This document shows, piece after piece, positions 36,877-44,801 of a stretch of DNA of 64,000 nucleotides; position 1 is the first letter of the stretch, and the number at the start of each line of letters is the position of its first letter. The position numbers were made by a program, and so were the translations under genes. The notes under the pieces were generated by a model. That model worked only from the letters and a program-made list of their open reading frames with translations, was not told where the DNA came from and searched no databases. Source of the stretch: Andalucia godoyi (Eukaryota; Discoba; Jakobea; Jakobida; Andaluciidae). The DNA lies in NCBI GenBank assembly GCA_009859145.1, contig VRVR01000047.1:128934-192933 (forward strand), read 5' to 3'.

Positions 36877-38592
36877 ATGGGTGAGTGGCGTGACGTGTCG
36901 TTTTGGGTTCCTTTAAGTAGCCTTTTTCTAGTTGCTGCGACGCTTCTGTGCAGTCCGATGGCCTTCTCAACGGATCTTGATGTCCATTTGAATTGGTTGT
37001 CGATCACAAACAAACTTGATATTTGCAAATGGTATCATGAAGAGCGCTTTTCGCAGTGGACTCTGGACTATCCGCCGTTTTTCGCGCATTTTGAATATGC
37101 ATTGTCCCTGATTGCGGATCTCAGCGACCCTTCGATGCTCTCGCTTGTGCCTCCGTCGACTCCCTCAAAGTCTGCAGTGCTGTTTCATCGGTTGTCGTCT
37201 GCGGCGGGATTTGCTGTGTATCTTTTGGCCTTGGTGAAGCTCTTGCAAGCGTCGTACGAGTTTATCCAACGAAGATTTGGTGGGTCTGCCGTCCAGCCAT
37301 CCGATTATCGAAAATGGCTGCTGTTTGTCGCATTGTTCAACGTGTTCCATCCAGTCCTGATTATGGTGGATCTCGTCCATTTTCAGTACAATGCATGGCT
37401 AATGACACTGTTTCTTGCGGCACTGATATCCACCTTCAAGTCGCTCTCTGAAGCATCCACTGCGAGCGACTCTGCGGCACCGTCCGTGATTATGGGTGCT
37501 GTCTTGTTTTCCATTCTTGTCTTGTCCAAACACATTTTCTTATACTGTGCACCTGCATTCGGAGTAGCAGTGCTGCTTTCCTGCATGCACCGTGAGGGCA
37601 CTAGCACCGGCCATGGTGTCGTTTTCAACTCGAAGAGGCTGGTGCTCACAGCAGCAGTGTGCCTTGCCGTGGTCGTTGGGGCGATTCTGCCGTTTGGTTT
37701 CTGCGGAAGTGGGGGCGGCGTACTGGATTTTGCAGCATCGCTGCATTCAGAGATCCGCCAAATACTCAGTCGGCTCTTTCCATTTGGCAGAGGTCTTTCG
37801 CATGCCTACTGGGCGCCCAATGCATGGTCATTTTACAACTTTGCAGAGATTGCGCTTCGTTTTGTTTCCGGAAGTGATGCTCCCTCCTTGACGCGAGGTC
37901 TTGTCGGAGAATCCACTCCGTTTGTTATATTGCCGAACATTACTCCTGGATTCACAGCACTGGTCTCTCTGTGCTTCATGCTCCCATCCGTGTGCGCCTT
38001 GATCCGAGCGCATTTCGCAACTTCCAAACGCGTGGACTCGGGTATCGCCTTCTTGCACTCCGTGTACTATTGCTTCCTTACGAGCTTCATGTGGGGGTGG
38101 CACGTTCACGAGAAGGCCATCGTCTACACAATCCTTCCGCTGTCCATTCTGTTCTTCTGCGAACAGTGCATGGCGGAGTACGTGGTGGACTCGGCGCAGA
38201 CCTCCGTCGAGTACTTTCAAAACCGTGCAGACTCGACATTCTGGTCTCTTTCTATCCTCTCCCTCATGGGGTCTCTGTCTATCTTTCCACTGCTGTGGTG
38301 GGCCGGGGCAATCCCATTCCGATCGATTCTACTGATTGTGTTTTCGTTAATGTTTAATATTTATGCTCCTCAGAACCGGGCCAAGTCGTGGCTTTCCAAA
38401 CTGGTCTCGTACTACGCGCTAGCATGGCCTGCATTTGAACTTGTTTCAGTCGTACTCCCTTTCTCTGCGGCTGGCCAGCGGTTCCCCTTTGCGTCCAAAA
38501 TGCTCTACTCTATATACTGTGCAGTTCCAATTGCCGTTCTCTGGGCTCAAGCTCTCGGACGCGAGTATGCAACCGCCCGAAACCGAATATGA
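36877..38592 (+). CDS. ALG8: Dolichyl-P-Glc alpha-1,3-glucosyltransferase ALG8
   Basis: 571 residues from the ATG at 36877. This start puts ~30 residues and one helix before the catalytic loop, as in human ALG8; an in-frame ATG at 36754 would add a 41-residue polar leader and sits nine bases from repeat A. The first lumenal loop carries the GT-C signature: STDLDVHLNWLSITN (acidic ..TD.e.HrNW) and QWTLDYPPFFAHFEY. About 10-12 hydrophobic helices follow, with LFNVFHPVLIMVDLVHFQYN and FMWGWHVHEKAIVYTILP, both ALG6/ALG8 hallmarks. The HPVLIMVDLVHFQYN form favours ALG8 (second glucose) over ALG6. It acts in the ER membrane, adding glucose to Glc1Man9GlcNAc2-PP-dolichol from dolichyl-P-Glc. Confidence 0.92.
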   Translation: MGEWRDVSFWVPLSSLFLVAATLLCSPMAFSTDLDVHLNWLSITNKLDICKWYHEERFSQWTLDYPPFFAHFEYALSLIADLSDPSMLSLVPPSTPSKSAVLFHRLSSAAGFAVYLLALVKLLQASYEFIQRRFGGSAVQPSDYRKWLLFVALFNVFHPVLIMVDLVHFQYNAWLMTLFLAALISTFKSLSEASTASDSAAPSVIMGAVLFSILVLSKHIFLYCAPAFGVAVLLSCMHREGTSTGHGVVFNSKRLVLTAAVCLAVVVGAILPFGFCGSGGGVLDFAASLHSEIRQILSRLFPFGRGLSHAYWAPNAWSFYNFAEIALRFVSGSDAPSLTRGLVGESTPFVILPNITPGFTALVSLCFMLPSVCALIRAHFATSKRVDSGIAFLHSVYYCFLTSFMWGWHVHEKAIVYTILPLSILFFCEQCMAEYVVDSAQTSVEYFQNRADSTFWSLSILSLMGSLSIFPLLWWAGAIPFRSILLIVFSLMFNIYAPQNRAKSWLSKLVSYYALAWPAFELVSVVLPFSAAGQRFPFASKMLYSIYCAVPIAVLWAQALGREYATARNRI

Positions 38593-38901
38593 AAACATGC
38601 ATCATTAAAATAAATAAATAAATAAATAAATGAATAAATGAAAAAACACTCTCTCCTTTCTTTTTCTTTCTTTCTTCTTTGACTTGTTGTTATGCAGTGC
38701 ACAGAACGTGCCATCTCTGTTCACTTTCAAACTCAACTCCTGAGCAGGAACACACACGCAGCCCAGAGCTGAACAGCGAAGACACGACGTTTCTCTTCCG
38801 TAGTGCACAAAACCCTTTCTCATTCGAATGTCATCCCTGTGCCTTTTTGACACTTTTAATTAGTATTTTGACTTCTTTTGCTTCACGCATTTACGTTTCA
38901 G

Positions 38902-38902
<1 letters not shown>

Positions 38903-38970
<68 letters not shown>

Positions 38971-38971
38971 G

Positions 38972-39014
<43 letters not shown>
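38903..39014 (+). repeat. (ATT)n-(GTT)n trinucleotide array
   Basis: About 22 ATT units switching abruptly to about 14 GTT units, ending ~55 nt upstream of the Nup160-like ATG. The flanking spacer 38593-39070 contains no gene; a short (AAAT)n run lies at 38607-38632. Confidence 0.95.
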
Positions 39015-39016
<2 letters not shown>

Positions 39017-39070
39017 TTCTTCTTATTCTTCTTCTTTCCCGTGCTTTGTAACTGGAGGTAGTTTGAGAAG

Positions 39071-42022
39071 ATGCTGCTGCTGGAGTCAAGTGATCATCGC
39101 GAATTTCCAGAGCCAAGCAGAACAATTCTATTGACGAAGCATGCTCCAGCAACGACAGTTACGGATGCCGTCCCAATCATTCGATCGTCAAACACGTTGT
39201 TTGGCGTTTCGTCACATCACACGCTCGACGTGTTCTTCACGACTGGGTCATCGGGACACATGCAGTCGTCGATGCGGATTGTCTTTCCGTCGATTCTGGT
39301 GGACTACACTATTTCTGGAGACGAATTCCCGCTCAGAGTGACTGCTGTGACATCTTCTGATGACACCACGCACACAATCTCAGCATCGGTATCATCGCTG
39401 TCGGTATCGGCGTCGCTATTGTCACCGGCGTTGGCCTCTTCTTGCAATTCTTCGCTGGTTGGAATATCGGCTCCATTGGGTTCGACGAACAACGTTCTGC
39501 ACGTTCTGACTATTATGGAAGACGACTACAAACACGAGAGCAGAGGCATCAGGATTTCTGGTGCGTCATCGCACGCCTCTGTCCTTGCGACTGCGAGCTT
39601 TTCGGCATGCATCGTGTCTTCTCCGCTGATGTTGTGTACGCTGAGGGACGACACTTACAATGTTGCCCCTGAAATGACGAAACGGCTGTTTGGGCTTCTT
39701 GGCTCCTCTACCAAGACAGTGCCCACGCGGATTGAGCAGATTGTTGCGGTATTTGATACGTCCATTCCGCTGCCCGACGACATGCAGGATCAAACAGACA
39801 GGGACAGTTTCAGGGCATGTGCGGTGTTTTTGGAGCGAGGGAGCTTGAAGAAATGGCATGTAGCATCGAACCAGCTGACGAACGCTACGGACTTAATCGA
39901 TTTGCCGGTTGCCGTTGATCCTTTTGCGTCGACCGTTACTCTGGGGTATGTCGGACCGCAATCGCGTGACGAATCTGGAGTTCTTGTTTTATGCTGGGAA
40001 AAAGGAATTTGGACGTTTACCATCGGTTCTCTTGCCCCTGTCAAATTCATTGCTCACCATTCCGCACATACCCTCATTCCCTTTCCATCCTTCTTGCTCG
40101 ACTCCACTACTGGGGATGGGATTTCCGTTGCGCATCCTGGAATGCCCAGCGACGCGAAAGGTACACTTGTCCGAGGATCGCAGTTGGCTGTTTTGTTTTC
40201 TTCAAACCTTGTAGACGGAAGTGCTCAGGTCGTGGGAGCTGTGAAGCTGGAGGACAGCGCAATCTTGTTACGAGACAACAATACCTACGCGGTCCTCCTT
40301 TCGTCGCCGTGGCTTGATTCGGTATTTCTTGAATTTCGCCGATGCGAACAGGATCCCATGCAGAGTGGTCCCTCAAAGAAACTTGCCGAGTTGCTTTGTG
40401 AAGCTCCGTCTGGTTCGTTCGAGACTGGGCTATCCACTCGCGATTTGATCTCTGTTTGCAGGCACTTTTTGTCCAAGTTCTCCAAGAACTCGGATGCAGC
40501 GGTGCCCCACTACGGCGATGCTCTCGTCAGATATCAGATGGATCGTGTGCGAAGGCAAGTCGAGTATCTTGAGGATCTCGGAACGATGTGTCCATCCTTG
40601 GTAGATGGTGCAATTGACGGTGTTACCTGCGGAGTGTTACTGTCAGAGGAAGCTTTCTCGATACTGGAGACTCTTGGGTTGTATGATTCCCTTTATGCTC
40701 TTTCCCGGTTGTTGAATTCGCCATTTTGGCAAGGAGTGTACTTCCTGTCGTTGCTTCGTCTTCATGATGCGATGTCCATTTTTGATTCGCTTGATCTTAT
40801 TACGTACTACTTCGTCATCATGGATCGTCTGCGTCGCTGCGGCTACACTGACATTGCATTGCAATTGGCGACCCGTGCCCGTCTGGAATGCGATCCCTCT
40901 TTTTTAGCCAGTGTCGGGGAAGGTGATCGCGAGCAAGCATTGAAGATCAGAAAAGATGCTGACGAGTATTTGTATTGGATTGCGCTCAAGTCCAAAGATG
41001 CGCTCAGGCTTCATTCATTTATACTGGAGTTTTCGCGAACGACTGACACACCGGAAAAGACGAGAGATCGGCTAGTGGCGGCGGTTTCCCATCTTGCGCA
41101 CTCTCCGTCCATGACGACGTTTTTGCATCTTGTTTGGTCCCATTTAGATTCTGCGCTGTGCAGCGTCCTCATTTCGCAGAACGAGTTCTTGCCACTGGCC
41201 TACTCATACGGAATTTTGCACAATGACTTTCATCTGGCATCCTTTGCTACCGTCAAGGCCGCTTTTACGACTCCTATCGAGCAAGCGTCTCAGAGGTTGC
41301 TTTTCCTACGGCTTGCGTTGTCGGCTCTCCAGGTTTGCGAAGCCGAGTCTCGTGTGACTCTCGATAATCCAGTTGTGTTTTATGCCGAAGGAGAGTCCCT
41401 CGGGCGGGTAGTCACTTCGAAGCGTGTGGAGAACGAGATTAAGTTCACCGAAGCTGTGGAATTTCTAGTTGCAAACAATGCGCTTCCCAGACCTTCGGCG
41501 GTGGCTGCATCGCCATCGGCTCGGAGCACCGGCGAGGATGCTGAGATGAGAGAAGCGTCAGGTCCAGACTTGTCATTCAGAATTGGTGATATTTGCAAGA
41601 CTCTTGCGAGTTTCGGAGCGTTTGAGCTTGCACTGTCCATCAGCGCGGACTCGGATGCATCGTGGAGGATGCTGGCAGAGTGGTTTGTGGAGACCCCTTT
41701 GGAGCAGAGTCTGCAGGAAGTCGTTCGACTCATCAAGTCGTTTGACAAGTCCAATTCTCATGTCGGTTTGCTTACCGTCGCAGAAGCCATTCTTTCCAGC
41801 GACCAGAACGCCTTGATTCCGGAACCTCTCCTGGACATGTTTGAATCTGCAAATCTCGTGGAAGATCTCGTCCGACTCTACTTGTCCTACGGTCTTGTAG
41901 CAGACGCTAAACGAGTCTCCGAAGAACAAACGAAGATTGATAAGCGCGACAATCGCACTGGTGTGGACTCTTGGACCTCACGTGCACGATCTGTACTTCA
42001 TCTCGTCAATGCCTCCTCCTAA
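39071..42022 (+). CDS. Nup160/Nup120-like scaffold nucleoporin (probable)
   Basis: 983 residues. The first ~430 are beta-rich with Ser/Thr-rich strands, consistent with a divergent beta-propeller. The rest is all-helical (FWQGVYFLSLLRLHDAMSIF; DIALQLATRARLECD), an alpha-solenoid. The C-terminal run LIPEPLLDMFESANLVEDLV then RLYLSYGLVADA resembles the Nup160 end (P..L...y...d...LLRLYL.Y.LL.eA). Nup160/Nup120 is a core of the Y-complex of the nuclear pore. Other propeller-solenoid proteins (Nup133, Nup155, coatomer or IFT subunits) are alternatives. No FG repeats are seen. The first ATG at 39071 follows the trinucleotide array. Confidence 0.55.
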   Translation: MLLLESSDHREFPEPSRTILLTKHAPATTVTDAVPIIRSSNTLFGVSSHHTLDVFFTTGSSGHMQSSMRIVFPSILVDYTISGDEFPLRVTAVTSSDDTTHTISASVSSLSVSASLLSPALASSCNSSLVGISAPLGSTNNVLHVLTIMEDDYKHESRGIRISGASSHASVLATASFSACIVSSPLMLCTLRDDTYNVAPEMTKRLFGLLGSSTKTVPTRIEQIVAVFDTSIPLPDDMQDQTDRDSFRACAVFLERGSLKKWHVASNQLTNATDLIDLPVAVDPFASTVTLGYVGPQSRDESGVLVLCWEKGIWTFTIGSLAPVKFIAHHSAHTLIPFPSFLLDSTTGDGISVAHPGMPSDAKGTLVRGSQLAVLFSSNLVDGSAQVVGAVKLEDSAILLRDNNTYAVLLSSPWLDSVFLEFRRCEQDPMQSGPSKKLAELLCEAPSGSFETGLSTRDLISVCRHFLSKFSKNSDAAVPHYGDALVRYQMDRVRRQVEYLEDLGTMCPSLVDGAIDGVTCGVLLSEEAFSILETLGLYDSLYALSRLLNSPFWQGVYFLSLLRLHDAMSIFDSLDLITYYFVIMDRLRRCGYTDIALQLATRARLECDPSFLASVGEGDREQALKIRKDADEYLYWIALKSKDALRLHSFILEFSRTTDTPEKTRDRLVAAVSHLAHSPSMTTFLHLVWSHLDSALCSVLISQNEFLPLAYSYGILHNDFHLASFATVKAAFTTPIEQASQRLLFLRLALSALQVCEAESRVTLDNPVVFYAEGESLGRVVTSKRVENEIKFTEAVEFLVANNALPRPSAVAASPSARSTGEDAEMREASGPDLSFRIGDICKTLASFGAFELALSISADSDASWRMLAEWFVETPLEQSLQEVVRLIKSFDKSNSHVGLLTVAEAILSSDQNALIPEPLLDMFESANLVEDLVRLYLSYGLVADAKRVSEEQTKIDKRDNRTGVDSWTSRARSVLHLVNASS

Positions 42023-42080
42023 GTGCCCTAACTAGTAAAGCAAATAAATGAGCTCCACTCGGAACTCTGCTGTCACTGAA

Positions 42081-42330
42081 GACAGATCCAAAGCCACGTG
42101 TTTTTTATTTGGGACGAGCGCAAACTCTGTAATGCAGATTGCTCTGCATCAAAGGGTCGTCGCAACCACGAGTTTCTTGGTTCTCGGTATCTTCGAGCAT
42201 GGCCGGTGTGAGTTTGTCGGGGAGATCCTCTTTGAAGCCATGCGATGTTTTGTCTGTTGGAGAGTTCGTTGATTATTATAAAATAACCAAAAGTAAATAG
42301 AAAGAAAGTGTAAAAGGAAATTCTTAGACT
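42081..42330. repeat. Repeat B, copy 2
   Basis: Second copy of the element at 33396-33677, in the same orientation. It shares the GACAGATCCA start, GGGACGAGCGCAAACTCTG, CTGCATCAAAGGGTC and the highly conserved core around 42168-42262. It has diverged by point changes and small indels. Confidence 0.75.
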
Positions 42331-42400
42331 TGACTACGGTAAGAAAATCGCGCCTCAATATGGTTAGATATACGGACATCCGATGTGCAACCGTTCCAAT

Positions 42401-42404
<4 letters not shown>

Positions 42405-42468
<64 letters not shown>
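42405..42468 (+). repeat. (CT)n-(GT)n microsatellite
   Basis: About 15 CT units, CC, then about 15 GT units, ~212 nt upstream of the aquaporin ATG. The same CT-then-GT order on the coding strand precedes the 7TM gene at 57492-59069. Confidence 0.95.
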
Positions 42469-42471
<3 letters not shown>

Positions 42472-42680
42472 ATAAGTGACAACGGACAGAATTCCAGGTA
42501 GTAGGTAGCCGCGTAACCTGCAGTCGTGCCACAAGGACTAGAACAACAGCAACGACTGGAGCCACAGTTGCTATTCGATTTGGAGGAGGATTTGAACACG
42601 ACGTTGCTGCCGGCAGTGAGCAAGTAAGCCAGTAAGAGAGTTTATAAGAGAGTACATCCGAGAGAGAGAGAGAGAGAGAG

Positions 42681-43451
42681 ATGATACACGATACGTTTCG
42701 AGAGTCGATCCACTCGTCGGATGTGCCTATGCCGACGAGCTCGGTGCCTTCGCGGTCGAGCTGGGACGTCCCGCACTGGCGGCCCGTAGTTGCAGAGTTT
42801 CTGGGTACTTCGTTTTTTGTGTTTGGCGCAGTGACGTCGAGTGAGTTCAATCACAAGGACGAGCTCTCAGCGAATGCGCTTGCGACGGCGCTGTCGCTGA
42901 TGACTGCGATTGCGGTCACGGGGCCGATTTCGGGGGCGCATCTGAATCCGGCGGTGTCGTTTGCGGCGGTTCTGTGCAGAAGACTAGACCTTGCATCGTG
43001 TCTAGCGTTCGTGATTGCGCAGCTTGCGGGGGGCATATGCGGGACTGCACTGTGCAGATCGATGGTGTGGCACAACACGGGGACGCTGGCTGCGGTCGAG
43101 ATGGCTGCGGGAACAACTGGTGCACAGGCGTTTGTATGCGAAATGATACTAACAATCGTGCTGGTGATCGTGTGCTTGTCTGTGGCAGTCGATCCGGTGG
43201 GAGAGGAATCGCCGCTGGCTCCAGTGCTCGTCGGGATGACCGTGGCTGCCGATATCTTGGTTGGAGGGTGGATTTCGGGGGCATGCATGAACCCGGCAAG
43301 AGCATTCGGGCCGGCTGTTGTCGCCGATATATGGACTTCCGATCTCTGGGTGTACTTTACGGCACCCTTTGTGGGGGCGATCATCGCCGTCCTGCTCTGG
43401 AAGGTCGTCATGAAGCCACGAAGGTCCACGACCACCTTGTTTATCCGATGA
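42681..43451 (+). CDS. Aquaporin (MIP family)
   Basis: 256 residues with six transmembrane helices after a ~33-residue cytosolic N-terminus. Both pore NPA motifs are intact: HLNPAVSF (Asn89) and CMNPARAFGP (Asn204). The sequences GPISGAHLNPAVS and VGGWISGACMNPARAFGP give a family-typical selectivity-filter Arg after the second NPA. The early Glu in VAEFLGTSFFVFG is also conserved. The spacing and absence of a long extra loop favour a water-type aquaporin (TIP/AQP4-like) over an aquaglyceroporin, but substrate cannot be fixed by eye. The ATG at 42681 directly follows a (GA)n run. A role in osmoregulation (contractile vacuole or plasma membrane) is inference. Confidence 0.94.
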   Translation: MIHDTFRESIHSSDVPMPTSSVPSRSSWDVPHWRPVVAEFLGTSFFVFGAVTSSEFNHKDELSANALATALSLMTAIAVTGPISGAHLNPAVSFAAVLCRRLDLASCLAFVIAQLAGGICGTALCRSMVWHNTGTLAAVEMAAGTTGAQAFVCEMILTIVLVIVCLSVAVDPVGEESPLAPVLVGMTVAADILVGGWISGACMNPARAFGPAVVADIWTSDLWVYFTAPFVGAIIAVLLWKVVMKPRRSTTTLFIR

Positions 43452-43512
43452 GCGGTATTGCATGCTTGGTGCTCGATCAGGACTTGCCTTGACAGGAATG
43501 ACAATGGCTTGG

Positions 43513-43603
43513 ACTGAATGAATGAATGAATGAACGACTGACTGAATGAATGAATGAATGAATGAACGACTGACTGACTGAATGAATGAATGAATGAATG
43601 AAC
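43513..43603 (+). repeat. (GAAT)n / GACT tetranucleotide array
   Basis: Two blocks of GAAT repeats, each with CGACTGACT interruptions, in the convergent space between the aquaporin and the small minus-strand gene; a 12-nt G run follows near 43652. Confidence 0.9.
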
Positions 43604-43749
43604 GTAAAAACAAAATCAACATTGAGCGAACAGAACGGTAGCAAAAAAGACGGGGGGGGGGGGGACTCAGAGTTTATATTGTCTTGTGTACATGTTGGAG
43701 GAGAGGTTGTTGCTGTTTTGCGGCCGGGGAATCGCCCCTCGTTGCCCGG

Positions 43750-44199
43750 CTAGGCCCACATGCTGTCAAACGAGACTGCGGATTTGGACGAATCGCCGGT
43801 GCCCGATAAGAGATCTTCGAGATTTTGTCCGGTGTTCTGGCCCGAGGCGCTGTCCTGCTCGGGATCGATCGTGACTCGGATGCGGATACCATCAAACTCC
43901 AAAACATCGCTCACGGCTCGCGACATCCCAGCATACTGCATGATCGAGGCAGCGGATGCAATGACATTGCGAAGCTCATCTTGCTTCGAAGACGTCCGCT
44001 CCAGCAGTTCGCGAGCCTCGGGCTTCGTCAGTTCCCGCTCAACTGCCTTTGAAATGAATATCACATCCTGCGGTCTTTGAAAATGCAAGTCGTACTCCGG
44101 GGCACCAGTCTCCTCTCCAGATCCTACACCCGCTGCTGCTGCTCCTGACACCGCCAACGACGACGACGACGACGTCGACAATTTGGATGCTTCGGACAT
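43750..44199 (-). CDS. Hypothetical 149-residue protein
   Basis: A Ser/Ala/Gly-rich N-terminus (~1-30) is followed by a compact ~90-residue helical domain (DVIFISKAVERELTKPEARE; LRNVIASAASIMQYAGMS) and an Asp/Ser-rich tail ending SVSFDSMWA-like. The composition and ATG context look genuine. I do not recognise the family. The helical domain might be an adaptor or complex subunit. Its 5' flank (44200-44801) contains no gene and an (AAT)n run at 44695-44713. Confidence 0.6.
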   Translation of the reverse strand: MSEASKLSTSSSSSLAVSGAAAAGVGSGEETGAPEYDLHFQRPQDVIFISKAVERELTKPEARELLERTSSKQDELRNVIASAASIMQYAGMSRAVSDVLEFDGIRIRVTIDPEQDSASGQNTGQNLEDLLSGTGDSSKSAVSFDSMWA

Positions 44200-44801
44200 G
44201 TGTTTTGTCTTTTTGTTTTAGTTTTGTTGACGCACCAATAGCTTGAATAGTTGCGCTGCGATCAGAGTTTTCGAATAAGCAGTGCTTTTCTTTACTGAGA
44301 AAATAAAACAAACGAACAATGCTATAACGATTCGATGATTTCTTCTTCTTCAAAAACTCATTAGCAAACATCGCTTTCGGATGGCTTTTGGCAACGGCAG
44401 CCTTGGTGAGGAACGCGGCGGTATATACTACATTGGTTCTTCCACATTCGATCTCCTGGAACTAGCAGATTCTACTCGACTGTGCCACTGCTGCTTACGT
44501 GCAGCTCATTCTCTTTTTCGACACCTCTTTTCGAAAGAGAAAGTTCGAGTTTCGAGCGGGCTTCCGCTGCAATGTCTCTGTTTCCACCATCGTTACTGGC
44601 GTTCTGGTGCCCGCAGCCCGAGCTCCCACGTCGCTGCAGAGGGGGTAAAAAAGACAAGTGTGCAACACACGGTATACATTAAATATTTTAGATAATAATA
44701 ATAATAATAATAAAATGAAATGAGCCGATACTTTACAAGCCAACGTGGTGGCGGTGATGCAGAAGCAATCGCAATACATTACAAAAACCAGGTCCATTTC
44801 G
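44200..44801. other. Intergenic spacer
   Basis: Between the small hypothetical gene and the 3' end of the ABC transporter gene, both on the minus strand. No domain-bearing ORF is seen; (AAT)n at 44695-44713. Confidence 0.5.

Larger units (their letters stand above)
42023..42680. other. Intergenic region with repeat B and CT/GT microsatellites
   Basis: 3' flank of the nucleoporin gene and promoter of the aquaporin gene. Contains repeat B copy 2 (42081-42330), a (CT)n-(GT)n array (42405-42468) and a (GA)n run touching the aquaporin ATG (42659-42680). No protein gene is seen. Confidence 0.7.

Noticed and set aside
43513-43603. Possible CRISPR-like or satellite array
   Set aside because: Simple GAAT tandem with small interruptions and no spacers; the genome is eukaryotic.
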